DNA of 64,000 nucleotides from Pseudomonas sp. S09G 359 (GCF_002843605.1 NZ_CP025263.1:1184501-1248500); one strand, 5' to 3'; counted from the first letter of the stretch, positions 41,661 to 51,902 are shown. Program-made: numbers and translations. The notes: generated by a model from the sequence alone, not told the origin.

Positions 41661-42555
41661 TTCAACCGCAACACGCTGTGGCTATGTTGCCATCGTTGGC
41701 CGCCCGAACGTGGGCAAGTCCACGCTGCTCAACCACATCCTCGGGCAGAAACTCGCGATCACCTCGCGTAAGCCGCAGACCACCCGCCACAACATGCTGG
41801 GTATCAAGACCGAAGGCAGCGTGCAAGCGGTCTACGTTGACACCCCGGGCATGCACAAAGGCGGCGAGAAAGCCCTTAACCGCTACATGAACAAGACCGC
41901 TTCGGCGGCGTTGAAAGACGTCGACGTGGTGATCTTCGTGGTCGACCGCACCAAGTGGACCGACGAAGACCAGATGGTCCTGGAGCGTGTGCAGTACGTC
42001 ACCGGCCCGCTGATCGTCGCGTTGAACAAGACCGACCGCATCGAAGACAAAGCCGAATTGATGCCGCACCTGAGCTGGCTGCAGGAACAACTGCCGAACG
42101 CCCAGATCATCCCGATCTCGGCGCAGCACGGCCACAACCTCGATGCCCTGGAGCGCGTGATCGCCGAGCACCTGCCGGAGAACGAGCACTTCTTCCCGGA
42201 AGACCAGATCACCGACCGCAGCAGCCGTTTCCTTGCCGCCGAACTGGTGCGCGAGAAAATCATGCGCCAGATGGGCGCCGAGCTGCCGTACCAGATCACC
42301 GTCGAAATCGAAGAGTTCAAGCAACAGGGCAAGACCCTGCATATTCACGCGCTGATCCTCGTCGAACGTGACGGCCAGAAAAAAATCATCATTGGCGACA
42401 AGGGCGAGCGCATCAAGCGCATCGGCACCGAAGCGCGCAAGGACATGGAGTTGCTGTTCGACTCCAAGATCATGCTCAACCTGTGGGTGAAGGTGAAGGG
42501 TGGCTGGTCCGATGATGAGCGTGCGTTGCGCTCCCTCGGTTACGGCGACCTGTAA
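41653..42555 (+). CDS. era: GTPase Era (16S rRNA maturation, 30S assembly)
   Basis: A 300-aa protein: G1 [10 protein letters not shown]3 DTPG, G4 NKTD, and a C-terminal KH domain ([24 protein letters not shown]) that binds the 3' end of 16S rRNA. The ATG at 41653 has GGAG 7 bases upstream, inside rnc. A BIME separates it from recO. Confidence 0.96.
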   Translation: MTDSTATRCGYVAIVGRPNVGKSTLLNHILGQKLAITSRKPQTTRHNMLGIKTEGSVQAVYVDTPGMHKGGEKALNRYMNKTASAALKDVDVVIFVVDRTKWTDEDQMVLERVQYVTGPLIVALNKTDRIEDKAELMPHLSWLQEQLPNAQIIPISAQHGHNLDALERVIAEHLPENEHFFPEDQITDRSSRFLAAELVREKIMRQMGAELPYQITVEIEEFKQQGKTLHIHALILVERDGQKKIIIGDKGERIKRIGTEARKDMELLFDSKIMLNLWVKVKGGWSDDERALRSLGYGDL

Positions 42556-42582
42556 TCGGTTTTCAGTAACACCACAGGACAA

Positions 42583-42676
42583 AATGTGGGAGCGGGCTTG
42601 CTCGCGAATGCAGTGGATCAGTCACCCGATGTGTTGGCTGACACACCGCATTCGCGAGCAAGCCCGCTCCCACATT
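42583..42676. repeat. BIME, type A, between era and recO
   Basis: Inverted REP pair bounded by AATGTGGGAG and CTCCCACATT, inserted in a conserved operon. It may reduce recO-pdxJ expression or stabilise the upstream message. Confidence 0.9.
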
Positions 42677-42721
42677 GGATAGTCGAAGTTTTCAAGACCG
42701 TGTTCCGTCAGCGAGAACCCC

Positions 42722-43411
42722 ATGTCCCAATCCCAACCCCCCAGCCAACTCGCCTACGTCCTGCACAGCCGCGCCTACCGCGAGACCAGCGCGCTGGTGG
42801 ACTTCCTCACGCCCCAAGGCCGCCTGCGCGCGGTGTTGCGCAGTGCGCGGGGCAAGGCGGGCACGTTGGCGCGGCCGTTCGTGGCCTTGGACGTGGAGTT
42901 TCGGGGCAAGGGCGAGCTGAAAAACGTCGGCCGCCTGGAAAGCGTCGGCACTTCGGCCTGGCTCAATGGCGAGGCGCTGTTCAGCGGTCTTTACCTCAAT
43001 GAACTGCTGATTCGCCTGTTGCCCGCCGAAGACCCGCACCCAGCGGTATTCGATCACTATGCCGCGACCCTGTTGGCCCTGGCCGAAGGTCGCCCTCTGG
43101 AGCCGTTGTTGCGCGCGTTCGAATGGCGCCTGCTGGACGACCTGGGCTACGGCTTCGAATTGAGCAACGACCTGCACGGCGAGCCCATCGCCGCCGACGG
43201 CATGTACCGCCTGCAAGTCGACGCCGGCCTGGAGCGGGTGTACCTGCTGCAACCGGGTCTGTTCCAGGGCACCGAGCTGCTGGCCATGAGTGAAGCGGAT
43301 TGGACCGCCCCCGGCGCCTTGTCCGCCGCCAAGCGTTTGATGCGCCAGGCGCTGGCCGTGCACTTGGGCGGAAGGCCATTGGTCAGTCGCGAGTTGTTTC
43401 GAAAGCCCTGA
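42722..43411 (+). CDS. recO: DNA repair protein RecO
   Basis: A 229-aa recombination mediator that helps load RecA with RecR. N-terminal OB fold ([34 protein letters not shown]) and helical C-terminus. The Cys zinc site seen in some RecO proteins is absent, as in many gammaproteobacteria. Followed by pdxJ after 51 bases. Confidence 0.93.
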   Translation: MSQSQPPSQLAYVLHSRAYRETSALVDFLTPQGRLRAVLRSARGKAGTLARPFVALDVEFRGKGELKNVGRLESVGTSAWLNGEALFSGLYLNELLIRLLPAEDPHPAVFDHYAATLLALAEGRPLEPLLRAFEWRLLDDLGYGFELSNDLHGEPIAADGMYRLQVDAGLERVYLLQPGLFQGTELLAMSEADWTAPGALSAAKRLMRQALAVHLGGRPLVSRELFRKP

Positions 43412-43462
43412 CATCCCCGTGTATGCTGTGCACCGATTCTTTCCCTTTTCAGGAGCGCTTTC

Positions 43463-44206
43463 GTGACCACCAGCAATCGCATTCTTCTTGGCGTCAACAT
43501 CGACCACGTCGCCACCCTGCGCCAGGCCCGGGGCACCCGTTACCCTGACCCGGTCAAGGCCGCGCTGGACGCCGAAGAAGCGGGCGCCGACGGCATCACC
43601 GTGCACCTGCGCGAAGACCGTCGGCACATCCAGGAGCGCGATGTGCTGCTGCTCAAGGACGTGCTGCAAACCCGCATGAACTTCGAGATGGGCGTCACCG
43701 AGGAAATGATGGCGTTCGCCGAGCGCATCCGCCCGGCGCATATCTGCCTGGTGCCGGAAACCCGCCAGGAACTGACCACCGAAGGCGGCCTCGACGTGGC
43801 CGGCCAGGAAGCGCGGATCAAGGCTGCCGTGGAGCGCCTGTCGAAGATCGGCAGCGAAGTGTCGCTGTTCATCGACGCCGACGAGCGCCAGATCGAAGCC
43901 TCGCGCCGTGTCGGTGCGCCGGCCATCGAACTGCACACCGGTCGTTACGCCGACGCCACCACGCCGACCGAAGTGGCTGACGAACTGCAGCGCATCGTCG
44001 AGGGCGTAAAGTGCGGCCTGAATGAAGGTCTAATCGTCAACGCCGGCCATGGCCTGCACTACCACAACGTCGAAGCCGTGGCCGCGATCAAGGGCATCAA
44101 CGAGCTGAACATCGGCCACGCACTGGTGGCCCATGCACTGTTCGTCGGTTTCAAAGGCGCCGTGGCCGAAATGAAGGCCCTGATCCTGGCAGCTGCCAAG
44201 CACTGA
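43463..44206 (+). CDS. pdxJ: Pyridoxine 5'-phosphate synthase
   Basis: A 247-aa TIM-barrel enzyme that condenses 1-deoxyxylulose 5-phosphate with 3-amino-2-oxopropyl phosphate, the ring-closing step of vitamin B6 synthesis. It starts [20 protein letters not shown], with [14 protein letters not shown] and [10 protein letters not shown] as signature segments. AGGAG precedes the GTG start. Confidence 0.96.
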   Translation: MTTSNRILLGVNIDHVATLRQARGTRYPDPVKAALDAEEAGADGITVHLREDRRHIQERDVLLLKDVLQTRMNFEMGVTEEMMAFAERIRPAHICLVPETRQELTTEGGLDVAGQEARIKAAVERLSKIGSEVSLFIDADERQIEASRRVGAPAIELHTGRYADATTPTEVADELQRIVEGVKCGLNEGLIVNAGHGLHYHNVEAVAAIKGINELNIGHALVAHALFVGFKGAVAEMKALILAAAKH

Positions 44207-44225
44207 CATAACACTGCAGAACCGC

Positions 44226-44330
44226 TGTGGGAGCGGGCTTGTGTGGGAGCGGGCTTGCTCGCGAATACGGTGTGTCAGTCGACTCATGTATTGCTGGCCC
44301 ACTGCATTCGCGAGCAAGCCCGCTCCCACA
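44226..44330. repeat. BIME, type A, with a duplicated left arm
   Basis: The left REP begins twice: GTGGGAGCGGGCTTG is followed directly by a second, complete GTGGGAGCGGGCTTGCTCGCG. The right arm is single. It follows pdxJ and ends the lepA-pdxJ block. Confidence 0.88.
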
Positions 44331-44475
44331 CAGGTCTATTTCCATCTTTTGATCTGTGGTGTATTCACCCGCGTTTTAGCCATGCGGCAATGCGAAGCCT
44401 TACTGTTTAGCCGATGCAGGTGTATCGTATCTGCCCTTTGCGGGCCTTGGCCTGCGGCAGATACGTGAGGTTGTT

Positions 44476-45852
44476 GTGTCCCGATCCTTTTCCCGTCGAC
44501 AAATCCTGGGTGGCCTCGCAGGCCTGGCCGTAGTGGGCGTCGGTGCCGGTGGCGGCTATCGCTACTGGCTGGGGAAAGTCGCCGAGGCCGAGGCGGGGCA
44601 CGATTACGAACTGATCGCCGCGCCGCTCGACGTGGAACTGGTGCCCGGCCACAAGACCGAGGCGTGGGCGTTCGGCCCTTCGGCGCCGGGCACCGAATTG
44701 CGCGTGCGCCAGGGCGAATGGCTGCGGGTGCGTTTTATCAACCACCTGCCGGTCGCCACCACCATCCACTGGCACGGCATTCGCCTACCGCTGGAAATGG
44801 ACGGTGTGCCCTACGTCTCGCAATTGCCGGTGTTGCCCGGTGAATACTTCGACTATAAATTCCGCGTGCCGGACGCTGGCAGCTACTGGTATCACCCCCA
44901 TGTGAACAGCAGCGAGGAGCTCGGCCGTGGCCTGGTCGGCCCGCTGATCATCGAAGAGCGCGAGCCCACCGGTTTCAAGCACGAGCGCACCTTGAGCCTG
45001 AAAAGCTGGCACGTGGACGAAGAGGGCGCATTCGTTGCCTTCAGCATCCCGCGCGAGGCCGCGCGGGGCGGCACGGCCGGGCGCCTGTCGACGATCAATG
45101 GCGTGTCCCAGGCGGTGATCGACCTGCCGGCCGGGCAAATCACCCGCGTGCGCCTGCTCAACCTCGACAACACCCTGACTTATCGCCTCAACATCCCTGA
45201 CGTCGAGGCGCAGATCTACGCGCTGGATGGCAACCCCATCGAGCCGCGCCCGTTGGGCAAGGAATACTGGTTGGGCCCGGGGATGCGCATCTGCCTGGCG
45301 ATCAAGGCACCGCCGGCCGGCGAAGAGCTGTCGATCCGCAACGGCCCGGTGCGCCTGGGCACCTTCCGTTCAGTCGCCAATACTGACGCGCCGACCGCGT
45401 GGCCGCCCGCGCTGCCGGCCAACCCGATTGCCGAGCCGGACCTGGCCAATGCCGAGAAACTCAACTTCAATTTCGAGTGGGTCGGTACCGTGTCGGTGGA
45501 TGACGGCAAGCCGCCGAGCCTGTGGCAAATCAACGGCAAGGCGTGGGACATCACCGACAAGACCTGCGCCGACCGCCCGATTGCCAAGCTGGAAAAGGGC
45601 AAGAGCTACATTTTCGAATTGAAGAACATGACCCAGTACCAGCACCCGATCCACTTGCACGGCATGAGCTTCAAGGTGATCGCCTCGAACCGCCACAAGG
45701 TGATCCCGTATTTCACCGACACCTACCTGCTGGGCAAGAACGAACGCGCCCGCGTGGCCCTGGTGGCGGATAACCCGGGGGTGTGGATGTTCCACTGCCA
45801 CGTGATCGACCATATGGAAACCGGCCTGATGGCCGCAATCGAGGTGGCGTGA
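44476..45852 (+). CDS. Tat-exported multicopper oxidase
   Basis: A 458-aa three-domain laccase/CueO-like oxidase. The N-terminus SRRQILGGLAGLAVVGVGAG is a twin-arginine signal. Copper ligands are all visible: HWHG, WYHPHV, HPIHLHG and HCHVIDHMETG. There is no Met-rich copper-sensing segment as in E. coli CueO. Likely a periplasmic oxidase of Cu(I) or phenolics. GTG start. Its TGA overlaps the tadA ATG by one base. Confidence 0.9.
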   Translation: MSRSFSRRQILGGLAGLAVVGVGAGGGYRYWLGKVAEAEAGHDYELIAAPLDVELVPGHKTEAWAFGPSAPGTELRVRQGEWLRVRFINHLPVATTIHWHGIRLPLEMDGVPYVSQLPVLPGEYFDYKFRVPDAGSYWYHPHVNSSEELGRGLVGPLIIEEREPTGFKHERTLSLKSWHVDEEGAFVAFSIPREAARGGTAGRLSTINGVSQAVIDLPAGQITRVRLLNLDNTLTYRLNIPDVEAQIYALDGNPIEPRPLGKEYWLGPGMRICLAIKAPPAGEELSIRNGPVRLGTFRSVANTDAPTAWPPALPANPIAEPDLANAEKLNFNFEWVGTVSVDDGKPPSLWQINGKAWDITDKTCADRPIAKLEKGKSYIFELKNMTQYQHPIHLHGMSFKVIASNRHKVIPYFTDTYLLGKNERARVALVADNPGVWMFHCHVIDHMETGLMAAIEVA

Positions 45853-46349
45853 TGCGCCAGGTTCGCCCCGTGGCGATTATCGACCGCAGCCGCGACCAGG
45901 ACTTCATGCGCGAAGCCCTGGCCCTCGCCGCCCAGGGCGCGGCACTCGGCGAAGTGCCGGTGGGCGCGGTGCTGGTGCAAAACGGTGAAATCATCGGCCG
46001 CGGCTTCAACTGCCCCATCAGCGGCAACGACCCCAGCGCCCATGCCGAAATGGTCGCCATCCGCGCCGCTGCGCAAGCCATCAGCAACTACCGCCTGGTG
46101 GGCAGCACCCTGTACGTGACCCTGGAACCGTGCAGCATGTGCGCCGGCCTGATCGTGCACTCACGGGTGGCGCGGGTGGTGTATGGCGCGCTGGAACCCA
46201 AGGCCGGGATTGTGCAGAGCCAGGGGCAGTTTTTTACCCAAGGGTTTCTGAACCATCGGGTGTTGTTTGAAGGCGGGGTGCTGGCGGAGGAGTGTGGGGC
46301 TGTTCTGAGTGAGTTCTTCAAGGCGCGTCGGGCCAAGCCTACAATCTGA
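45852..46349 (+). CDS. tadA: tRNA-specific adenosine deaminase
   Basis: A 165-aa zinc deaminase that makes inosine at wobble position 34 of tRNA-Arg(ACG). Zinc motif HAE (in SAHAEMVAIRAA) and PCSMC (in TLEPCSMCAGLIVHSR). The ATG at 45852 shares one base with the oxidase stop, so this essential gene depends on readthrough from the oxidase unless it has its own promoter inside it. Confidence 0.95.
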   Translation: MRQVRPVAIIDRSRDQDFMREALALAAQGAALGEVPVGAVLVQNGEIIGRGFNCPISGNDPSAHAEMVAIRAAAQAISNYRLVGSTLYVTLEPCSMCAGLIVHSRVARVVYGALEPKAGIVQSQGQFFTQGFLNHRVLFEGGVLAEECGAVLSEFFKARRAKPTI

Positions 46350-46365
46350 CCAACACCGAGAAACC

Positions 46366-46458
46366 AATGTGGGAGCGGGCTTGCTCGCGAATACGGTGGG
46401 TCAGTTGACACATATGTGACTGATACACCGCTTTCGCGAGCAAGCCCGCTCCCACATT
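46366..46458. repeat. BIME, type A, between tadA and cmoB
   Basis: Inverted REP pair between convergent genes; the right unit has one base change (CTTTCGCGAG for CATTCGCGAG). Confidence 0.9.
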
Positions 46459-46493
46459 TTTGATCTCCATTTATTCAAGGGGATCAGGGGTTA

Positions 46494-47450
46494 CTACTTC
46501 TTGGCGATGATGACCGCCCGCATCGGCGCCGGCAGCCCTTCAATGGTCTTGCTGTGATCATCCGGGTCGAGGAAATCACTCAGCGACTGGTACTTCATCC
46601 ACTCCGTCCCGCGCTGTTCCTCGACCGTGGTCACGCTCACATCCACACACCGCACATCACTGAACCCGGCACGCCGCAGCCATAGCATCAGCGCCGGCAC
46701 CGACGGCAGGAACCATACGTTGCGCATCTGCGCGTAGCGGTCTTCCGGCACCAGTACTTGCTGCTGGTCGCCTTCTACCACCAGGGTTTCCAGGACCAAC
46801 TCGCCGCCTTTGACCAGTGTGTCTTTGAGTGCCAGCAGGTGCTCGATGGGGGAGCGGCGGTGGTAGAACACGCCCATGGAAAATACCGTGTCGAAACCTT
46901 CCAGGTTGGCCGGCAGGTCTTCGAACGGGAACGGCAGGTGCCAGGCCTTAGGCTCAGACAGGTAACGCTGCACCGCCTGGAACTGGCAGAAGAACAGCCA
47001 GTTCGGGTCCACGCCAATCACGCTGTCAGCCCCGGCGCCGAGCATGCGCCACATGTAATAGCCGTTGCCGCAACCGACATCGAGGATGCGTTTGCCTTTG
47101 AGATCCAGGTGCGGTGCCACCCGCGACCACTTCCAGTCCGAGCGCCATTCGGTGTCCACGTGCACGCCGAACAGGTGGAACGGGCCTTTGCGCCATGGGC
47201 TCAGGCCCATCAGCGCGGTGTGCATGTGCGCGCGCGTGGCGTCGTCGCAATCGGTGTCGAGGGTCAAGCCATTGAGCAAATCGACTGCGCTGGGCTGGAT
47301 CTTCGGCAGCGCATCCAGCGCGCCCTGCCAACGCTCCAGGTCGCCATGACCCTTTTCCATCTTGCTGTCGAGTTGCGCTTGCAGGCCTTGGGCCCACACA
47401 GCCAGGGGAGTGCCGACCAAGTGGCGGGCGAGGGGGGACAGATCAATCAT
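46494..47450 (-). CDS. cmoB: tRNA U34 carboxymethyltransferase
   Basis: A 318-aa enzyme that transfers the carboxymethyl group from carboxy-SAM to 5-hydroxyuridine-34. SAM fold motif [20 protein letters not shown] and the family stretch [21 protein letters not shown]. Overlaps cmoA by four bases. Confidence 0.95.
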   Translation of the reverse strand: MIDLSPLARHLVGTPLAVWAQGLQAQLDSKMEKGHGDLERWQGALDALPKIQPSAVDLLNGLTLDTDCDDATRAHMHTALMGLSPWRKGPFHLFGVHVDTEWRSDWKWSRVAPHLDLKGKRILDVGCGNGYYMWRMLGAGADSVIGVDPNWLFFCQFQAVQRYLSEPKAWHLPFPFEDLPANLEGFDTVFSMGVFYHRRSPIEHLLALKDTLVKGGELVLETLVVEGDQQQVLVPEDRYAQMRNVWFLPSVPALMLWLRRAGFSDVRCVDVSVTTVEEQRGTEWMKYQSLSDFLDPDDHSKTIEGLPAPMRAVIIAKK

Positions 47451-48190
47451 GGCAAGGCAATCAACGAGGCAAAGTTAAGACACTGGAACCACGGCACGAC
47501 TTTCGAGAACCCGGCCGCCAGCAGGCGTTCGCGGTGTTCTTCGAGGCTGTCGGGCTTCATGACGTTTTCGATGGCGCTGCGCTTCTGGGCGATTTCCAGT
47601 TCGCTGTAGCCGTTGGCGCGTTTGAACGCGATATGCAGGTCGGTGAGCAGCGCGTGTTCTTCAAGGTCATTGAAGCGCAGCTTTTCCGAGAGGATCAACG
47701 CCCCGCCCGGCAACAGCGCCTGACGGATGCGCGCGAGCAACGCCAGGCGCTCCTCAGGGGCGATGAATTGCAGGGTGAAATTCAGCGCCACCACCGAGGC
47801 CGGCTGGAACTGCAGCGCGAGGATATCGCCCTCGATCACCTCGACCGGCAGCAACTCCTGGAACATCGAGTCCTGGCCGTTGAGGTATTCGCGGCAACGC
47901 TCGACCATGGCTGCCGAGTTGTCCACCGCGATGACGTTGCAGCCGTCGGTGCGTACATGGCGGCGCAAGGCCTGGGTCACGGCGCCAAGGGACGAGCCCA
48001 GGTCGTATAGCACGCTGTTCGGTTGGGCAAATTGGGCTGCCAGCACGCCGAGGTTTTCGACGATGGTCGGGTAGCCCGGCACCGAGCGCTTGATCATGTC
48101 CGGGAAAACCCGCACCACGTCCTCGTTAAAGGCGAAGTCCGGCACCTGGGGCAGGGGCTGGGCGAATAGGCGATCGGGTTCTTTGCTCAC
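47447..48190 (-). CDS. cmoA: Carboxy-SAM synthase
   Basis: A 247-aa enzyme that makes carboxy-S-adenosylmethionine from SAM and prephenate for CmoB. Motifs: [38 protein letters not shown] (SAM site), [11 protein letters not shown]. First of the cmoA-cmoB pair. Confidence 0.95.
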   Translation of the reverse strand: MSKEPDRLFAQPLPQVPDFAFNEDVVRVFPDMIKRSVPGYPTIVENLGVLAAQFAQPNSVLYDLGSSLGAVTQALRRHVRTDGCNVIAVDNSAAMVERCREYLNGQDSMFQELLPVEVIEGDILALQFQPASVVALNFTLQFIAPEERLALLARIRQALLPGGALILSEKLRFNDLEEHALLTDLHIAFKRANGYSELEIAQKRSAIENVMKPDSLEEHRERLLAAGFSKVVPWFQCLNFASLIALP

Positions 48191-48226
48191 GGTTGTTCCG
48201 GCGACGAGGGGGGAAAGGCCGGTATT

Positions 48227-48883
48227 TTAGCCAAATTGGCCCTCGGGTGCGCGGGTTGTCTGACTGAATGCTGATGCGGTGATGCCCCACTGCCCCAGCC
48301 AGTAAGTGACGATCAACACATACGGCGCGGCATCGAACGCCAGCACAAATCGATTGATCCCGATCAGCGTGTCAGACACTACAAACGACGCCGCGCCTGC
48401 CGCCGCCAGCCATGCCGAGCGTGTCGGCACGTCGCTGCCCAGGCGGGCCAGGGCGCGCCAGAGCATGGCGCTGATCACCAGGGCGTAAACCACCACCGGA
48501 ATCAGCAGGTCGCCGAGGCCGTGGGCGATCAGGATGCTCAGCAGCACCGCGCCCACGCCCAGGGCCAGTAACAATGGCAGCAGCGCGAAACGCCGGCAGT
48601 CACTGAAATACGCCTTGAGGTAGGCCAGGTGCGCCAACAGAAAGGCGCCGAGGCCAAAGATAAACAGGTCGCCGGGCCACGCGAGCAACACGTCGCCGAC
48701 CAGGGAAAAAATCAGCCCCAGGCTGATCCAGCGTCGATAGTCGGTGGGCGGCGCGTCATGCAGCCAGCCCAGCAGCGCCAGTACCGGCAGGGGCTTGACC
48801 AGCAGGCACAACAAGGTGGCGTGGGTGGTCAGCCCGTAGATAAAGGTGCCGGCGCCCATCAACGCGAGAATCAGCCATGGCAT
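48227..48883 (-). CDS. YhhN-family membrane protein (lysoplasmalogenase-like)
   Basis: A 218-aa integral membrane protein with about eight helices. The signature positions of the YhhN/TMEM86 family are present (LVGDVLLAWPGDLFIFGLGAFLLAHLAYL and AGAASFVVSDTLIGINRF, with conserved Asp residues). TMEM86B hydrolyses lysoplasmalogen; the bacterial role is not settled. It starts one base after the inhibitor gene. Confidence 0.82.
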   Translation of the reverse strand: MPWLILALMGAGTFIYGLTTHATLLCLLVKPLPVLALLGWLHDAPPTDYRRWISLGLIFSLVGDVLLAWPGDLFIFGLGAFLLAHLAYLKAYFSDCRRFALLPLLLALGVGAVLLSILIAHGLGDLLIPVVVYALVISAMLWRALARLGSDVPTRSAWLAAAGAASFVVSDTLIGINRFVLAFDAAPYVLIVTYWLGQWGITASAFSQTTRAPEGQFG

Positions 48884-48884
48884 A

Positions 48885-49274
48885 TCAGTTCACCGTAATG
48901 GCGCAGTCGAAGGTTTCGGCGGGTTCGGCTTCCGGCTCCCAAGGTTGCTGGGAGGTCAGGCGCAAGCGACCCTGGCCGGCCGCGAAGGCCTGGAAGCGCC
49001 AAGTGGATTGGCCACCGCCACCGATGACACCGGATTCGGAGCTGCTGTAGACCTCGGGGCTCAGCGCGCGTAGCACGCCGCCGGCGGAATCCTGAATGGC
49101 CCAGCGGTAACCGGTGGTGGGGTTGCTGGGCAGGGTGAGGATCAGGTTTTGCCCGGATTTAAGCTGGAGCGGGCAGCTGCTCTGGTCTTCCACGCTGATG
49201 TTTTGCTTCGGTGCACTGGCGCAGGCGGCCAGTAGGGCAAGGCTCAAGGGGAGAAGCAGGCGGGCAGCGGTCAT
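48885..49274 (-). CDS. icp: Chagasin/ICP-type cysteine protease inhibitor lipoprotein
   Basis: A 129-aa protein. The signal peptide ends in the lipobox LLAAC. The chagasin (I42) inhibitory loops are seen: NPTTGYRW, GVIGGGGQSTW and TSQQPWEPE. It is likely to protect periplasmic or surface proteins from cysteine proteases. In P. aeruginosa, icp lies next to the second Lon-type protease gene (asrA), as here. Confidence 0.88.
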   Translation of the reverse strand: MTAARLLLPLSLALLAACASAPKQNISVEDQSSCPLQLKSGQNLILTLPSNPTTGYRWAIQDSAGGVLRALSPEVYSSSESGVIGGGGQSTWRFQAFAAGQGRLRLTSQQPWEPEAEPAETFDCAITVN

Positions 49275-49359
49275 GGGGGCTCCGTTGTTTGGCGACGAAG
49301 GGCGAGCATAACCGAAGATGAGACAAGGTGTGACAAGGCGGGGGTTTGTGTTGGCAGGT

Positions 49360-49461
49360 CTGGCCTCATCGGGGGCAAGCCCCCTCCCACATTTTGAACT
49401 GTGAATACTTTCAAGTGTGGGAGGGGCGGTGCGACGATTCGACTTGCCCCCGATGAGGCCA
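49360..49461. repeat. Rearranged type B BIME
   Basis: Outer arms TGGCCTCATCGGGGGCAAG / CTTGCCCCCGATGAGGCCA pair fully, but the right half is interrupted: GTGGGAGGGGC is followed by about 17 unrelated bases (GGTGCGACGATTCGA region) before the pairing resumes. It lies between icp and lon. Confidence 0.75.
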
Positions 49462-49481
49462 GCTCAGGCACTACACAACTG

Positions 49482-51902
49482 TCAGAACAACACCTTCGCC
49501 ACATCCGCAAACCGCTTGGCAAAGTGCACCGTCATGCCTTCCTTGAGGTAATCCGGCAACTCTTCAAAGCTGCCACGGTTCGGCTCCGGCAAGATCAACT
49601 CATGAATCTTCTGACGCCGCGCCGCAATCACCTTCTCGCGCACGCCGCCAATCGGCAGCACATGCCCGGTCAGCGTCAGCTCGCCGGTCATCGCCACGCC
49701 TTTTTTCGGCGGCTGGTTGCGGGCCAGCGACAGCAACGCACTGGCCATGGTCACGCCGGCGCTCGGGCCGTCTTTCGGCGTGGCACCTTCCGGCACGTGC
49801 AAGTGCACGAAGGCTTCGTCGAAGAACTTCGGGTCACCGCCAAACGACTTCAGGTTGGAGCTGATGTAGCTGTAGGCAATTTCGGCGGATTCCTTCATCA
49901 CTTCACCCAACTGCCCGGTGAGCTTGAACCCGCGGTTAAGCGTGTGGATGCGCGTCGCCTCGATCGGCAAGGTGGCGCCGCCCATGCTGGTCCAGGCCAG
50001 GCCGGTGATCACACCGGTGCCGGACAGCACTTGTTCGTTGCGGAACACCGGCATGCCCAGGGAGCTTTCCAGGTCTTTGGTGCCGAGCTTGATCACCGAG
50101 TCCGGCTCATCCAGCAGCTTGACCACCGCCTTGCGCACCAGCTTGCCCAGCTGTTTCTCCAACTGGCGCACCCCGGCTTCCCGCGCGTAACCGTCGATCA
50201 GTGCGCGCAGGGCGCCGTCGCTGATGGTCAGGCTGGTTTTCGCCACGCCGGCTTTTTCCAGCTGTTTTGGCCACAGGTGGCGCTTGGCGATGGCGACTTT
50301 TTCTTCGGTGATGTAGCCCGACAGGCGAATCACTTCCATACGGTCCAGCAACGGGCCGGGGATGGAGTCCAAGGTGTTGGCGGTGCACACGAACAGCACC
50401 TTGGACAGGTCCAGGCGCAGGTCCAGGTAGTGGTCGAGGAATTCGACGTTCTGCTCCGGGTCGAGGGTTTCGAGCAAGGCCGACGCCGGGTCGCCCTGGA
50501 AGCTCTGGCCCATCTTGTCGATCTCGTCGAGCATGATCACCGGGTTCATCACTTCTACATCTTTAAGCGCCTGTACCAGCTTGCCCGGCAGGGCGCCGAT
50601 GTAGGTGCGGCGATGGCCCTTGATCTCGGCCTCGTCGCGCATGCCGCCGACGCTGAAACGGTAGAACGGCCGGCCCAGGGATTCGGCGATGGATTTACCG
50701 ACGCTGGTCTTGCCCACGCCCGGTGGGCCCACCAGCAGCACGATGGAGCCGGCGACTTCGCCTTTATAGGCGCCTACGGCGAGGAATTCGAGGATACGGC
50801 TCTTGATGTCGTCCAGGCCCGCATGGTGCTTGTCCAGCACCTTGCGCGCGTGTTTCAGGTCGAGTTTGTCTTCTCCAAACACGCCCCACGGCACCGAGGT
50901 CGCCCAATCCAAGTAGTTGCGTGTGACCGCATATTCCGGCGAGCCGGTTTCCAGGATCGACAGTTTGTTCAGTTCTTCATCAATGCGTTTTTTCGCCTGG
51001 GCCGGCAGCACTTTGCCCTGCAGGCGCTGCTCGAATTGCTCGACGTCGGCGCTGCGGTCGTCCTTGGTCAGGCCCAGCTCTTGCTGGATGACCTTGAGCT
51101 GTTCCTTGAGGAAGAACTCACGCTGGTGCTCGCCGATCTTGCGGTTCACCTCGGCGGAGAGTTCTTTTTGCAGCCGCGCTACTTCGACCTCTTTGCGCAG
51201 CATCGGCAGCACTTTTTCCATGCGCTTGAGCATGGGCACGCAGTCCAGCACTTCCTGCAACTCGTTACCGGTGGCCGAAGTCAGTGCAGCGGCGAAGTCG
51301 GTGAGCGGCGACGGGTCGTTGGGGCTGAAACGGTTGAGATAGTTCTTCAACTCTTCGCTGTACAGCGGGTTGAGCGGCAGCAGTTCCTTGATCGCATTGA
51401 TCAGCGCCATGCCGTAGGCCTTGACCTCGTCGGTCGGCTGGGTCGGCTGGTGCGGGTATTCGACTTCCACCAGGTACGGCGGGCGATGGTGCTTGAGCCA
51501 GGTCTTGATGCGTACGCGGGTCAGGCCCTGGGCGACGAATTGCAGTTTGCCGTTCTCGCGGCTGGCGTGGTGCACCTTCACCAGGGTGCCGTACAGCGGC
51601 AGGCTGGAGGTGTCGAAATGCCGTGGGTCTTCTGGCGGGGTGTCCATGAAGAACAGGGCCAGGGAGTGGTGGTCGGATTTGCTCACCAGCTCCAGGGTTT
51701 CGGCCCACGGTTCTTCATTGACGATCACCGGCAGCACTTGCGCCGGGAAGAACGGCCGATTGTGGATTGGAATGATGTAGACCTTGTCCGGCAGGTTTTG
51801 CCCAGGCAGGGCCAGGCCGGTGTTGGACGACGGGGTTTCAGCGTTTTCGGGGTCGGCGTAGTCGTTGAGGTCGTAATCAGGGAATTCTTGCTGGTCGCTC
51901 AT
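49482..51902 (-). CDS. ATP-dependent Lon-type protease (AsrA-like second Lon)
   Basis: An 806-aa protein: N-terminal Lon substrate domain (VYIIPIHNRPFFPAQVLPVIV), AAA+ domain (Walker A GPPGVGKTS, Walker B PVIMLDEIDKM) and C-terminal protease domain with the catalytic Ser in PKDGPSAGV and the Lys in REKVIAA. The acidic, Asn/Asp-rich N-terminal ~25 residues distinguish it from the housekeeping Lon. Together with icp next door this matches asrA of P. aeruginosa, a heat and aminoglycoside-stress protease. Confidence 0.92.
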   Translation of the reverse strand: MSDQQEFPDYDLNDYADPENAETPSSNTGLALPGQNLPDKVYIIPIHNRPFFPAQVLPVIVNEEPWAETLELVSKSDHHSLALFFMDTPPEDPRHFDTSSLPLYGTLVKVHHASRENGKLQFVAQGLTRVRIKTWLKHHRPPYLVEVEYPHQPTQPTDEVKAYGMALINAIKELLPLNPLYSEELKNYLNRFSPNDPSPLTDFAAALTSATGNELQEVLDCVPMLKRMEKVLPMLRKEVEVARLQKELSAEVNRKIGEHQREFFLKEQLKVIQQELGLTKDDRSADVEQFEQRLQGKVLPAQAKKRIDEELNKLSILETGSPEYAVTRNYLDWATSVPWGVFGEDKLDLKHARKVLDKHHAGLDDIKSRILEFLAVGAYKGEVAGSIVLLVGPPGVGKTSVGKSIAESLGRPFYRFSVGGMRDEAEIKGHRRTYIGALPGKLVQALKDVEVMNPVIMLDEIDKMGQSFQGDPASALLETLDPEQNVEFLDHYLDLRLDLSKVLFVCTANTLDSIPGPLLDRMEVIRLSGYITEEKVAIAKRHLWPKQLEKAGVAKTSLTISDGALRALIDGYAREAGVRQLEKQLGKLVRKAVVKLLDEPDSVIKLGTKDLESSLGMPVFRNEQVLSGTGVITGLAWTSMGGATLPIEATRIHTLNRGFKLTGQLGEVMKESAEIAYSYISSNLKSFGGDPKFFDEAFVHLHVPEGATPKDGPSAGVTMASALLSLARNQPPKKGVAMTGELTLTGHVLPIGGVREKVIAARRQKIHELILPEPNRGSFEELPDYLKEGMTVHFAKRFADVAKVLF

